A stretch of 64,000 nt of DNA from JANNBN01 sp963763885 (GTDB lineage: Bacteria; Actinomycetota; Acidimicrobiia; Acidimicrobiales; JANYDT01), in contig CAVXQD010000007.1 in NCBI GenBank assembly GCA_963763885.1, forward strand, positions 1,302,001-1,366,000. The letters are read 5' to 3'. A program made the position numbers and the translations under genes. The first letter of the stretch is position 1; each line of letters begins with the position of its first letter. This document shows positions 51,867-60,883 of this stretch, one piece after another. The notes under the pieces were generated by a model that saw only the letters and a list, made by a program, of their open reading frames with translations, was not told the DNA's origin and did no database searches.

Positions 51867-52409
51867 TCAGGCGAGCGGTGAGGCGAGGCCGTCTGCGACC
51901 ATCACGACAATCTCACGGCCTGGTTGGCCGAGCTGGCGTGACATCAACGTTTCGACGACCGTAATTGCCTGCGGAGCGGTGGACAGCTTGCCGGTGTACA
52001 ACAGGTATCCGCCGAAGATCCCCTGCAACTTGTCCGACACTTCGTCGGCGTGCATAAGGACACGCTCGCCAGCCTCGAGCCACAAACGCAGCTGCGGGTA
52101 GAGAACGGAGACAACCGCGTGCGAATCGTCGTGGGAACCAAATGGTACGTGCGCATATGGCATGGCCATCTCGTCGTAGGCGTGCAAGTTGTGCGGAGAC
52201 CCGAGCACGGAGACGACGCGATTGAAGCCGTGTTCACGAATCCAGACGATTTCTTCGTGGCGGCGGACCCGACGGTGATTGGCAGTGTGACCACCAGGGC
52301 GCTCGGAATAGGCCAAGGAATCCTTCAGAACCCAGCCGAAGTTTCGCGGCTCGATGCCTTTAGCCCATTTGCCCTTCATCGGGATCCGAGCGTACCGGAC
52401 ATATTCCAC
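51867..52409 (-). CDS. Dual-specificity-phosphatase-like protein lacking the catalytic Cys/Arg
   Basis: About 180 residues. The order FGWVLKDSLAYSERPGG, a strand VVSVLGSPHNL, then VPFGSHDD and ERVLMHADEVSDKLQGIFGGYLL (116-138) follows the dual-specificity phosphatase fold. At the P-loop, the expected HCxxGxxR is HADEVSDK: the nucleophilic Cys is Ala and the Arg is Lys. It would thus be a pseudophosphatase that may bind rather than hydrolyse. The start is uncertain: GTG at 52407-52409 is given; ATG at 52377-52379 and an upstream TTG at 52451 are possible. It lies 28 bp before panC. Confidence 0.65.
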   Translation of the reverse strand: MEYVRYARIPMKGKWAKGIEPRNFGWVLKDSLAYSERPGGHTANHRRVRRHEEIVWIREHGFNRVVSVLGSPHNLHAYDEMAMPYAHVPFGSHDDSHAVVSVLYPQLRLWLEAGERVLMHADEVSDKLQGIFGGYLLYTGKLSTAPQAITVVETLMSRQLGQPGREIVVMVADGLASPLA

Positions 52410-52494
52410 CCGTAGGCCGGTTACGGCCAAAAACACCCGAAATATCCGCAAATTTCTGGTTGCGTCCGATTATCCGCCAACCTACGGCGAAGCA

Positions 52495-53271
52495 CTATGC
52501 CCGGAGGCTCACAGCCCGTTCGATGAGCCCAACGAACCCTGCCGGGTCGCTGGTGTGGCCCCCGTGAGCCTGTCCTTCGAGCTCCACCAGGTCACCGCGT
52601 GGCAATAACATCGCCGTTTCCTCAGCTGAACGTCGATGGTGTGGGATGGACAATTGGCCGCATCCGACAACGACGGGAACGCCGATTGACCGATGCGCGA
52701 ATTGGACTGGCCGGCCCCGCAACGTGGACAGGTCAGCGTGGAGCGCAGTTCCTTCGCTTCGCCTGACCTCGCGAGTGGCTGCAGGCAGCCGCTCCCAGAT
52801 GGCATCTCCCACAATGCGCCTCATGAAGGCCTCGGCGGCAGCTTCAGGGCCATGCTCGGCATGAACTGACAGGGTGCTGGCACCGGCCGAGGACGGCCAC
52901 CAGTCTGTCCACGGCATAGGCGGCTCGTAGACCACCGCGCCAACAACGGATCGTTCCAGTTCGGCTGCAGCCAGCACCACGTTGGAACCAGCACTGTGAC
53001 CGACCAGCACCACGGGTTGTCCCCTGCGTACGGCAGCAATCAACGCGCGTAGATCAGCGACGTGATCCGCAAACGGGTCACTGCTGAATGGCAACGCAAC
53101 AGAGGACTCGTACCCCCGCCGGTCGTAGGCGACCGTGGTTGAGCCGGTTATGCGCCGACGAACCTTGTCCCAGCTGGAGGCACGGTCCATTGCGCCGTGA
53201 ACGAAAACCAGCAAAGGCGCGGCCCGGTCGGTGCCGGGACGAACGTCCGCAGTAGGAATTTTAGTTGACAC
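52495..53271 (-). CDS. Alpha/beta hydrolase
   Basis: A 258-residue alpha/beta hydrolase. The oxyanion segment is VFVHGAMDRASSW, the nucleophile elbow is GHSAGS, and the catalytic His is probably in LEGQAHGGH near the C-terminus. A cap region (PPMPWTDWWPSSAGA) follows the elbow. There is no signal sequence. It starts 14 bp after ftsH. The substrate cannot be predicted. Confidence 0.88.
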   Translation of the reverse strand: MSTKIPTADVRPGTDRAAPLLVFVHGAMDRASSWDKVRRRITGSTTVAYDRRGYESSVALPFSSDPFADHVADLRALIAAVRRGQPVVLVGHSAGSNVVLAAAELERSVVGAVVYEPPMPWTDWWPSSAGASTLSVHAEHGPEAAAEAFMRRIVGDAIWERLPAATREVRRSEGTALHADLSTLRGRPVQFAHRSIGVPVVVGCGQLSIPHHRRSAEETAMLLPRGDLVELEGQAHGGHTSDPAGFVGLIERAVSLRA

Positions 53272-53285
53272 CCCTTAATTGTCGT

Positions 53286-55391
53286 TCAAGTAGCGGGACG
53301 TGGGCGCTTTGGCACGCCCGCAGGGGTACCGCCGCTTGGGTCGTCTTCGGAACCCTTGATTGCGTCGCCCAACTTTTGGCGAACCTTCGCCAGTGCGTTA
53401 CGGCGTGCTCCAACAAGTTCGGGGTCATCGACCGGCTGCGGCGTGAGTGGCTGCCCCCGGTCGATCTTGGGAAGGATTGCGTGGTCCGCAGGCTTGGTCC
53501 AGCTGGGCAGATCCTTGAACAGTTCGTCGATGTCCTTGCGATCAAGCGTTTCGCGTTCCATCAACGCTGCAGCGAAACGGTCCAGGACGTCTCGGTGGGT
53601 GAACAGGATCTCGTACGCCGTTGCGTGCGCCGAATCGATGAACTTGCGAACTTCGTCATCGATTTGCGCTGCAACTTCCGGCGAATAGTTAGGAGTGCGG
53701 CCGAAGTCCCGGCCCATAAACACTTCACCATTCTTTTCACCGAGCTGCTGCGGCCCAAGCAGGTCGCTCATGCCGAACTCGGTAACCATGGACCGGGCGA
53801 TGCCCGAAGCGCGCTCAATGTCGTTGGAGGCACCCGTGGTGATTTCGTCGAAGACGATCTCCTCAGATGTCCGACCACCAAGCAGCATGGCGAGTTGGTC
53901 GCGTAGCGCCGAGCGGGTCTGGGTGTACTTGTCCTCGGTGGGCAGCGCAATGGTGAGACCAAGCGCCCGACCTCTCGGAATGATGGTGACTTTGTGGATG
54001 GGATCACAGTTGTCCAACACGTGTCCAACCAATGCGTGACCAGCCTCGTGATAGGCGGTCACCCAGAGTTCTTTCTCTGGCATCACCCGGCTCTTCTTCT
54101 CCGGGCCGGCAATAACGCGGTCCGTTGCTGCTTCCATCTCGGCCTGGCCAATGACCTGCTTGTTCCGCCGGGCGGCGATAAGAGCGGCTTCGTTCAGCAG
54201 GTTAGCGATGTCTGCGCCGGTAAAGCCTGGCGTGGAGCGTGCCAGCACGTCGAGGTCAATGTCGTTGGCGAGCGGTTTGCCTTTGGCATGCACGGCGAAG
54301 ATGCCACGGCGGCCTTCGAGGTCTGGGCGGTCAACCATGATCTGGCGGTCGAATCGGCCGGGCCGCAGAAGCGCCGGATCCAAGATGTCTGGTCGGTTGG
54401 TTGCGGCAATCATGATCACCCCGGACCGGGTGTCGAAACCGTCCATCTCCACCAGCATCTGGTTCAACGTCTGCTCTCGTTCATCGTGACCGCCACCCAG
54501 GCCGGCGCCACGTTGGCGGCCGACAGCGTCGATCTCGTCGACAAACACAATGGACGGGGCATTTGCCTTGGCTTGTTCGAACAGGTCTCGGACACGCGAT
54601 GCGCCAACGCCGACAAACATTTCAACGAAGTCTGAACCCGAGATGGAAAGGAACGGCACACCCGCTTCGCCTGCAACGGCTTTTGCCAGCAAGGTCTTGC
54701 CGGTTCCAGGCGGTCCATAAAGGAGAACCCCCTTCGGAATTTTCGCGCCGATAGCGGCGAATTTGGCGGGATTTTCGAGGAACTCCTTTATCTCGCGAAG
54801 TTCTTCGATTGCTTCGTCACAGCCGGCGACGTCGCCAAAAGTTGTCTTTGGCTGATCTTTCGAAATGGTCTTGGTTCGGGCCTTACCGAACTGCATGATG
54901 CGGTTTCCGCCACCCTGAGACGAGTTGAGGATCCACATGAACAGGCCAATCATCAGCAAGATAGGCACGAAGTTGAACAGCAGTGCGACCCACACGCTCT
55001 GCCCTTCTTTGTTCACCTTGTACGGCACATCTGCAACGGACAGGGCTTCGATGATCTTCTCGTCGTCAGCGCTGGCGTAGGTCACTTTGAACGGAGTGGT
55101 GAGCCCCTCGAAGTTCTTCAGACGCTTCACCACTTCAGGGTTGAGACCGTTGTCTCCAGCCACCTGCTTAGGCGGAACACCGTTCCAGAACCGTCCGGTC
55201 ACCGCATCGCTGCGGTCGAGGACCAATGGTGCAGGCTCTCGCACCACCCGGCCCTCTGCGACGAGGGCGTAAAACTCTTTACTACTCAGCTTCTCAACAT
55301 CGGCCCGACGGTTAACCACGGCGCCCATGCTGAGGAGCACGACAAGGGCCACCAGGACATAGAAACCTGGACTGCGAACGAACTTCTTCAT
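53286..55391 (-). CDS. ftsH: ATP-dependent zinc metalloprotease FtsH
   Basis: A 701-residue membrane protease. Two helices (about 9-26 and 135-155) flank the extracytoplasmic domain. The AAA domain has Walker A GPPGTGKT (226-233), Walker B IVFVDEIDAVG, and the second region of homology (ATNRPDILDPALLRPGRFDR). The zinc site is HEAGH (448-452), with a distal Asp expected near SDLLGPQ. It degrades misfolded and regulatory membrane and soluble proteins. In mycobacteria ftsH begins the folate/panC/coaX/lysS region; here the folate genes are absent between ftsH and panC. Confidence 0.97.
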   Translation of the reverse strand: MKKFVRSPGFYVLVALVVLLSMGAVVNRRADVEKLSSKEFYALVAEGRVVREPAPLVLDRSDAVTGRFWNGVPPKQVAGDNGLNPEVVKRLKNFEGLTTPFKVTYASADDEKIIEALSVADVPYKVNKEGQSVWVALLFNFVPILLMIGLFMWILNSSQGGGNRIMQFGKARTKTISKDQPKTTFGDVAGCDEAIEELREIKEFLENPAKFAAIGAKIPKGVLLYGPPGTGKTLLAKAVAGEAGVPFLSISGSDFVEMFVGVGASRVRDLFEQAKANAPSIVFVDEIDAVGRQRGAGLGGGHDEREQTLNQMLVEMDGFDTRSGVIMIAATNRPDILDPALLRPGRFDRQIMVDRPDLEGRRGIFAVHAKGKPLANDIDLDVLARSTPGFTGADIANLLNEAALIAARRNKQVIGQAEMEAATDRVIAGPEKKSRVMPEKELWVTAYHEAGHALVGHVLDNCDPIHKVTIIPRGRALGLTIALPTEDKYTQTRSALRDQLAMLLGGRTSEEIVFDEITTGASNDIERASGIARSMVTEFGMSDLLGPQQLGEKNGEVFMGRDFGRTPNYSPEVAAQIDDEVRKFIDSAHATAYEILFTHRDVLDRFAAALMERETLDRKDIDELFKDLPSWTKPADHAILPKIDRGQPLTPQPVDDPELVGARRNALAKVRQKLGDAIKGSEDDPSGGTPAGVPKRPRPAT

Positions 55392-55461
55392 GGTTTGGTC
55401 ACCTTACGTCAGTGCGGATCGTAGGCGTACGTGGCCGATCGAGTCGGGGAAGTTGCCATTC

Positions 55462-55490
55462 TTTTGGGTATCGGCAGATTGATCCCAAAA
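55462..55490. promoter_or_regulatory. Inverted repeat in the ftsH / small-protein divergent region
   Basis: ttttgggtatc (55462-55472) and gatcccaaaa (55481-55490) form an inverted repeat with one bulged base and an 8-base loop, between the divergent ftsH and 55519 genes. Downstream, TACCCT stands about seven bases before the ATG at 55519 and may be the -10 box of a nearly leaderless transcript. It could be an operator for one or both genes. Confidence 0.4.
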
Positions 55491-55518
55491 CCGAAGGGGC
55501 TGGATTACCCTTTCTTCT

Positions 55519-55941
55519 ATGCCACCGAAATCAACAAAGAAGAAGTCCGAACAACGCACGATGAGTGCTGAGCACAAAGACGCTTTGGCAATCGGTCGCC
55601 GTCAAAGCCGCGTTGTTCGTGACTATCTCGAGGCACTAGACGCTCACAAGCCCAAGCGTGGACGCAAACGCACCGCAGACACCGTCTCGGCTCGGTTGGA
55701 AACCGTCGCTGGCCTGTTGGCAACAGCTGAAGCACTCACTCGTCTGCTCCTGATGCAGGAACAACGTGATTTGCAGGCGGAGTTGGAGACCATGTCCGAC
55801 GGGTTCGATATCTCAAGCCTCGAAGCCGAATTCATCGAGGTAGCGGCGTCTTACAGCGAAGTAAAGGGCATCTCTTACGGCGTTTGGCGTGAAATGGGTG
55901 TCTCTGCTGCTGTGCTGCGTGACGCTGGCATCGCTCGCTGA
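55519..55941 (+). CDS. Conserved small actinobacterial protein with coiled coil
   Basis: A 140-residue soluble protein. A basic N-terminus (PPKSTKKKSEQR) leads into a long helix (residues about 50-95) with heptad-like hydrophobics, and the C-terminus reads KGISYGVWREMGVSAAVLRDAGIAR. This ending resembles uncharacterised actinobacterial proteins ending in a GISYxxWREVGVxxxVLxxAGI block. No ribosome binding site precedes the ATG, fitting a leaderless mRNA. Codon use resembles the neighbours. Function is unknown; nucleoid or regulatory roles are conceivable. Confidence 0.75.
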   Translation: MPPKSTKKKSEQRTMSAEHKDALAIGRRQSRVVRDYLEALDAHKPKRGRKRTADTVSARLETVAGLLATAEALTRLLLMQEQRDLQAELETMSDGFDISSLEAEFIEVAASYSEVKGISYGVWREMGVSAAVLRDAGIAR

Positions 55942-56017
55942 GCCTTCGGATTTCACCCCGCAGGGAACTCAAAACCAACTTGCAACCGACCAAGAAGCGG
56001 CTAACCAAAGGACGCCC

Positions 56018-57289
56018 GTGCGGATCTTGATCACGAACGTGTTCCTCGACGTTCGTGGCGGGACACAGTTGTACGTCGCCGAACTCGCCGAAGCCCTCCT
56101 CCGCCGGGGCCACCACCCCGTCGTCTATTCCACAATTCTCGGGCCGGTAGCGGCTGAGCTCCTCGCCCGAACCGTTCCGGTGGTGTCTGACCTCTCTTCC
56201 ATCGGCGAAGCTCCCGACATCATTCACGGGCATCACACGCTCGAAACTATAACTGCGCTGGTCCGGTTCCCACACACCCCGGCGTTGTATGTGTCGCACG
56301 ATTGGGCGTACCCCGGAGACAGCGCTCCGAAGCATCCACGCATCTACCGGTATCTCGCAGTCGACGACACACTCCGAGACCGACTCGTCGCACGGGAAGG
56401 GATCCCAGCTGACCGTGTCGGCCGCACCCGAAACTGGGTCGACACCAGTCGGTTCCCCACTCGATCCACGCCGTTGCCAACCGTTCCGGCCCGGGCACTC
56501 GTGTTCAGCAATCTCGCGTCCGATTTGAACTTTCTCCCTGCGATCCGGGCTGCGTGCGAACAGCATGGAATCCAACTCGACGTCGCGGGTTTGGGTGCAA
56601 ACCAACCAGTGGAGAAACCAGAAACGTTGCTTCACCATTACGACCTGGTCTTTGCAAAGGCTCGGGCCGCGATTGAAGCGATGGGGTCCGGCTGCGCAGT
56701 CGTGCTGTGTGATCTCGGCGGACTGGGGGGAATGGTGACTTCCGATCGGTTTCGCGCGTTGCGGGAGGTTAACTTTGGAAGGCGTTGCCTGCGCGAGAAA
56801 GTCACCGCCGAGTCCATAAGCGAAGCGATCAGTAAGTACGACCCACAAGACGCACAAAACGTGTGCGCGCTCGTTCGATCTGGATCATCACAAACACAGG
56901 TCATCGATGAACTTGTCGATGAGTACCAGACGGTCATCAACCTCCACCGTGTTGCCTACAGTTCAGGTGCTTCGCCTGCGTGGGCGGAGCGTGATGGGTC
57001 CGCTGCCGCCGTCGTGGTTGGGTCTCTGACCAACCACATTCGGACTCTCGAATTCGAAAACCACCAGCTGCATGCGGGGTTGCAGGCCGCGGAGTCCGGG
57101 GCTGGGGATCATCTGGAAGTCGCGGCGCAACTCGAGGCAACCCGGGCTGAATTGAATCAGACCCGGCAGGATCTGATGCAAATCAGAACGTCATCAACGT
57201 TTGTTGCACGCGACCGGTTGCTTGCACGGGTCGCGTTAACGCGGACACTTCTTCCGTTTGTCCAAAGAGTCGCCAACGGTCGCCGTTGA
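56018..57289 (+). CDS. GT4-like glycosyltransferase with C-terminal coiled coil
   Basis: A 423-residue protein. VRILITNVFLDVRGGTQLYVAELAEALLRRGH is the N-terminal Rossmann domain of GT-B enzymes with the GG loop, followed by PDIIHGHH. The C-terminal domain has ALVFSNLASDLN and VFAKARAAIEAMGSGCAVVLCD, matching the sugar-nucleotide-binding EAMxxGxPVV region of GT4. After the catalytic part, a coiled coil (about 345-395) and a basic end follow. I chose the GTG at 56018 with AAAGGA upstream. It is convergent with the ligase gene, 24 bp away. Acceptor and donor are unknown. Confidence 0.82.
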   Translation: MRILITNVFLDVRGGTQLYVAELAEALLRRGHHPVVYSTILGPVAAELLARTVPVVSDLSSIGEAPDIIHGHHTLETITALVRFPHTPALYVSHDWAYPGDSAPKHPRIYRYLAVDDTLRDRLVAREGIPADRVGRTRNWVDTSRFPTRSTPLPTVPARALVFSNLASDLNFLPAIRAACEQHGIQLDVAGLGANQPVEKPETLLHHYDLVFAKARAAIEAMGSGCAVVLCDLGGLGGMVTSDRFRALREVNFGRRCLREKVTAESISEAISKYDPQDAQNVCALVRSGSSQTQVIDELVDEYQTVINLHRVAYSSGASPAWAERDGSAAAVVVGSLTNHIRTLEFENHQLHAGLQAAESGAGDHLEVAAQLEATRAELNQTRQDLMQIRTSSTFVARDRLLARVALTRTLLPFVQRVANGRR

Positions 57290-57313
57290 ACCTACGGCCG
57301 ATGAGCAAATTGC

Positions 57314-59020
57314 TTAGTCTGTCCCGGCAGCCTGAAGGGCGGCAGCAAGACGGGCTTGCGCGTCGATCGTCTGAGCCGACGCCATGTCAACAATCGTGAG
57401 CATGAGGCCGGCATCGGAAAATCTGGTCTCCAATTCCAAGGCTCTCAACGAGTCGCCGCCGGCCGCCATGAACGAAACGTCGTCGGCACAAACCATTCCC
57501 AGGACGGTCCGCCACGCCCGCCGAACAGCGCCTAGGAGTTCGGGTTCGACCTCTACGGGAATCCATTCTGCCTCCCGACGCACTTGCTCTGCGATCCACA
57601 ATTCACGTGCGCCATCGCGGTCAGGCTTGCCGGTTTTACCAGTGGGAATTGCCTCGACTGCTACCAATGCAATGGGGACGTGCCGGTGATCCACCCAGCT
57701 CAACATCAAGTGCCGGATCATTCGTTCCGTGGGAGCAGTTTCGTCAAGCACAACAACCGCACCGACGATTTCGCCGAGAAGACTGTCCGGGACCGAGAAC
57801 GAAATGGCGTCCACAACACCGTTGATCCGTGACAAGGCGTCGTCCACGTCACGCGGGGCAATCGTTTCGCCTCCGCGATTGATGATTTCTTTTCGGCGAC
57901 CCTGGAGAAAAAGTCGACCGGTCGGATCCATCCAACCAAGATCGCCGGTAGCAAGCCACTCGTCGGGCCCGCGTCGGTCTTGGCCTACATATCCCGCCAT
58001 CACCGAATCGCCTCGAATCTCTACTTCCCCGGATTGGCCCGAGAGCAGCGGGTGACGCGCCGGGTCGACCACCCGGACGTCAACTCCGGCAGCGCGACCG
58101 ACGGAGCCGCGTTTTCGGTCCGTTGGCGCGGCCGAGCAAATCTGGTGCGCAGCCTCTGTCATTCCATAAGCTTCAACAACCGGGCACTGGAAGCGATCTT
58201 CTAGTTGTTGAAGCAACGAGACCGGCAACGCCGACGAGGCTGACCGAAGAAACCGAAGCGGTCGATTTGGTAACCAACCGGTCTGCTCCGAAACGGTGAG
58301 CATTTGGCGAAGCATCGTTGGCACCGCACTCACCCAGGTAACCCGGTTCTCATCGATCCAACGTGAGACCGCAGCTGCGTCAAATCCCGGCGTACAGATA
58401 GTTGTTCCGCCAGACACGAGCGGGGCGAGGAGCGAAGCCACCAGGCCATGAACGTGGCCCAACGGCATCACGGCCAACGTGACATCGTTGGGCGCTAAGT
58501 CGAGGGAGTGAGCGACCGATCTGGCCGACGACACCAGTTGATTCCACTGCAACGGGACCAATTTTGGTTCTCCGGTGGTGCCCGACGTTCGGAGCTCGAT
58601 CCGACCACTCGGCGGTGGCTCACCCGAACCGGCCTCAGTATCGTCGAAGCGGAGCAACTTATCCGCGGTCACAAATCTTGGTCCCGGCTCGCCCGGATCC
58701 CTGCTGATGATGAGATTGGGTACCCACTGCCTGACGTCGGCTGCCGTCCGTTCCGTTGCGCCTGCATGACCGATTCGCACAACAGACGAGGCGATCCCAG
58801 CCAGCATCGCTACGGCATCGGCCATCCCAGTCGGGTCAATTACCAACAATTTGCGATGCGTGTCGGAAGCCTCGCTCACGCGTCTGATCTGTCGCGAAAC
58901 ACCCTCTAGCAGGGTCAGCAGCTCCTGGCCACGATGGCTTTGCCCCTGGACGGACGCCAACCGTGCTGTCTCGGAAATCGCAGCTACCCACGAATCATCG
59001 ACAGTCGTCGTCACAGCCAT
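57314..59020 (-). CDS. Acyl-adenylating (ANL) ligase fused to a carrier-protein domain
   Basis: A 568-residue fusion. The adenylation domain has RTSGTTGEPKLVPL (P-loop-like core A3), VVEAYGMTEAAHQIC (A5), EWLATGDLGWMD (A7), FLQGRRKEIINRGGE (A8) and a Lys in TGKTGKPDRDG (A10). The C-terminal 80 residues form a peptidyl/acyl carrier domain with the phosphopantetheine Ser in GGDSLRALELE. It probably activates a carboxylic acid and loads it on its own carrier arm. It overlaps the hexapeptide acyltransferase gene by ten bases, so the loaded acyl group may be handed to that enzyme. No condensation or ketosynthase domains are present. Confidence 0.87.
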   Translation of the reverse strand: MAVTTTVDDSWVAAISETARLASVQGQSHRGQELLTLLEGVSRQIRRVSEASDTHRKLLVIDPTGMADAVAMLAGIASSVVRIGHAGATERTAADVRQWVPNLIISRDPGEPGPRFVTADKLLRFDDTEAGSGEPPPSGRIELRTSGTTGEPKLVPLQWNQLVSSARSVAHSLDLAPNDVTLAVMPLGHVHGLVASLLAPLVSGGTTICTPGFDAAAVSRWIDENRVTWVSAVPTMLRQMLTVSEQTGWLPNRPLRFLRSASSALPVSLLQQLEDRFQCPVVEAYGMTEAAHQICSAAPTDRKRGSVGRAAGVDVRVVDPARHPLLSGQSGEVEIRGDSVMAGYVGQDRRGPDEWLATGDLGWMDPTGRLFLQGRRKEIINRGGETIAPRDVDDALSRINGVVDAISFSVPDSLLGEIVGAVVVLDETAPTERMIRHLMLSWVDHRHVPIALVAVEAIPTGKTGKPDRDGARELWIAEQVRREAEWIPVEVEPELLGAVRRAWRTVLGMVCADDVSFMAAGGDSLRALELETRFSDAGLMLTIVDMASAQTIDAQARLAAALQAAGTD

Positions 59021-59514
59021 TCACTCCGAGGTACTTCGCCTACGACCCTCGCCGGGTTGCCCGCCACGATGGTAGACGGAGGAACGTCACCAGAGACAAC
59101 TGATCCAGCAGACACAAACGCGTTCTCGCCGATTCGGCAGCCCGGGAGCAGCGCCGAGGCTCCACCGATGCGGGCGGCGCGACCGATGATCGGCGGAGCC
59201 GGTGCAAACGGGACTGGACGGCGGTACACCATTCGCCGATCATTCATCGTGGTCACCCGCGGACCAAGAAATGCGAGGTCGCCAATACGGACGCCGCGAG
59301 TGATGTGGCAGCCACTCTGGATAGACACGTCATCGCCGATGACAATGTCCCCTTCGAGACCGACGTAGCTACCGATTGATGTTCGACTTCCGACGATGAC
59401 TCGATCCCGGACAAAACAGAATTCGCCAATTCGGCTCAGTTCCCCAAGCCGAAAATCGTCAGCGACGCTCGCAGTGTCAGCGACCCGAGCCGTCTGGTGA
59501 ACCCTACCCGTCAT
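59011..59514 (-). CDS. Hexapeptide-repeat (left-handed beta-helix) acyltransferase
   Basis: A 167-residue protein built from hexapeptide repeats ([LIV]Gxxxx), for example SRIGEFCFVRDRVIVGSRTSIGSYVG, and the closing block ARIGGASALLPGCRIGENAFVSAGS with IVAGNPARVVG, typical of sugar O- or N-acetyltransferases such as WbpD/PglD relatives. The likely catalytic His is in SGCHITRGV, though this is uncertain. It is cotranscribed with the carrier-fused ligase, which may provide an unusual acyl donor, and lies near a glycosyltransferase gene. Confidence 0.85.
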   Translation of the reverse strand: MTGRVHQTARVADTASVADDFRLGELSRIGEFCFVRDRVIVGSRTSIGSYVGLEGDIVIGDDVSIQSGCHITRGVRIGDLAFLGPRVTTMNDRRMVYRRPVPFAPAPPIIGRAARIGGASALLPGCRIGENAFVSAGSVVSGDVPPSTIVAGNPARVVGEVPRSEWL

Positions 59515-59584
59515 GATGAACCCATCAAAGATGAGTGTACAGACGGTTTAGGCGTTTTGGTGTTTCCTAGCTAGCGGGGAACAA

Positions 59585-60883
59585 TCACTGAAGTGCGGAC
59601 AACGCGTCGATCGTCCGGCCGGCATTGCGCAACACGCGCTTCAAGTCAAAGGCTTCGTCCAATGCACTTGGCGGCACACGATCCGTCACCCGAGGATCTG
59701 CATCCAGTAGCGCCCGGAAGCTGGATCGTTCGTCCCATGCCCGCAAGGCATTGTCCTGCACAATTCGGTAGGCGTCGTCGCGGGACAGCCCCGACGCAAC
59801 CATGGTCAGCAAGACCGACTGGCTAAACACCAACCCGAAACTTGCCTCGATATTGCCGGCCATCTGCGCAGCGTCCACCGTAAGCCCACTGATCATCCGG
59901 TTGCAGGTAACCAGCACGTAGTGCGTCAGCAGGGCCGTGTCAGGCAGGATCACACGCTCGACAGACGAGTGCGAGATGTCTCGCTCGTGCCACAACGCCA
60001 CGTTTTCAAGCCCTGCGCCCAGGTTGCCCCGAAGTATTCGTGCCAAACCAGACAATCGTTCGGCGGTAATTGGGTTCCGCTTGTGGGGCATCGCGCTGGA
60101 CCCTTTTTGGCCTGCGCGGAACGGTTCACGAACTTCCCGTACTTCGGTTCGCTGGAGATGGCGGATCTCGGTGGAGATCAGTTCGATGGATGCCCCAACT
60201 GATGCGCACGCATACAAAAATTCGGCGTGACGATCTCTCGCCAGAACTTGTGTAGCCGGCACGGGTTTGAGCCCGAGCGCAGCGCAAACATGGGTCTCGA
60301 CCGAAGGATCGATATTGGAATAGGTGCCGACTGCCCCACTGAGCTTCCCGACCGCAATTGCCTCTCGGGCGTGCTTCAAGCGGGTTCGGTCACGGTCCAG
60401 TTGGAGAGCCCACAAGGCGAGCTTCGTTCCGAAGGTTGTTGGCTCAGCGTGGATGCCATGAGTACGGCCCATACAAGGCGTATCCGCAAACTCGTGGGCC
60501 CTGGCAACCAACGTTGCCACCAGTGTGTCGGCTGCGCTGATCAGCAGATCAACCGAATCTCGCATGGCCCAGGCCAAAGCCGTGTCGACCACGTCAGTTG
60601 AGGTGAGCCCATAGTGAACCCACTTGCCGGCAACGCCACCGACGGACTCTTGCACCACGTCGACGAACGCTGCGACGTCGTGGTCGGTGACTGCCTCACG
60701 TGCGTTGACAGCTTCAACCGTGAACGCAGCCTTGCTGCGCACTTCGACTGCGTCAACGGCAGGCACAACACCAAGCGGTACGTGCGCTTCCGTCGCCAGG
60801 AGTTCAATCTCCAGCCAGCGGTCCATGCGGGACTGGTCGGTCCACAACGCAGCCATTGCGGGCAGCGAATAACGCTCGATCAT
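59585..60883 (-). CDS. purB: Adenylosuccinate lyase
   Basis: A 432-residue lyase of the fumarase/aspartase superfamily. The signature QKGSSAMPHKRNP carries the catalytic Ser loop, and MGRTHGIHAEPTTFG carries a catalytic His. It acts twice in purine synthesis, splitting SAICAR and adenylosuccinate. The start overlaps purA by four bases, so the two are coupled. Confidence 0.97.
   Translation of the reverse strand: MIERYSLPAMAALWTDQSRMDRWLEIELLATEAHVPLGVVPAVDAVEVRSKAAFTVEAVNAREAVTDHDVAAFVDVVQESVGGVAGKWVHYGLTSTDVVDTALAWAMRDSVDLLISAADTLVATLVARAHEFADTPCMGRTHGIHAEPTTFGTKLALWALQLDRDRTRLKHAREAIAVGKLSGAVGTYSNIDPSVETHVCAALGLKPVPATQVLARDRHAEFLYACASVGASIELISTEIRHLQRTEVREVREPFRAGQKGSSAMPHKRNPITAERLSGLARILRGNLGAGLENVALWHERDISHSSVERVILPDTALLTHYVLVTCNRMISGLTVDAAQMAGNIEASFGLVFSQSVLLTMVASGLSRDDAYRIVQDNALRAWDERSSFRALLDADPRVTDRVPPSALDEAFDLKRVLRNAGRTIDALSALQ

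Noticed and set aside
55889..56017. Upstream extension of the glycosyltransferase that looks like a signal peptide (MKWVSLLLCCVTLASLA)
   Set aside because: It is an out-of-frame reading of the end of the 55519 gene; the GTG at 56018 has a proper ribosome binding site and matches the GT-B N-terminus.
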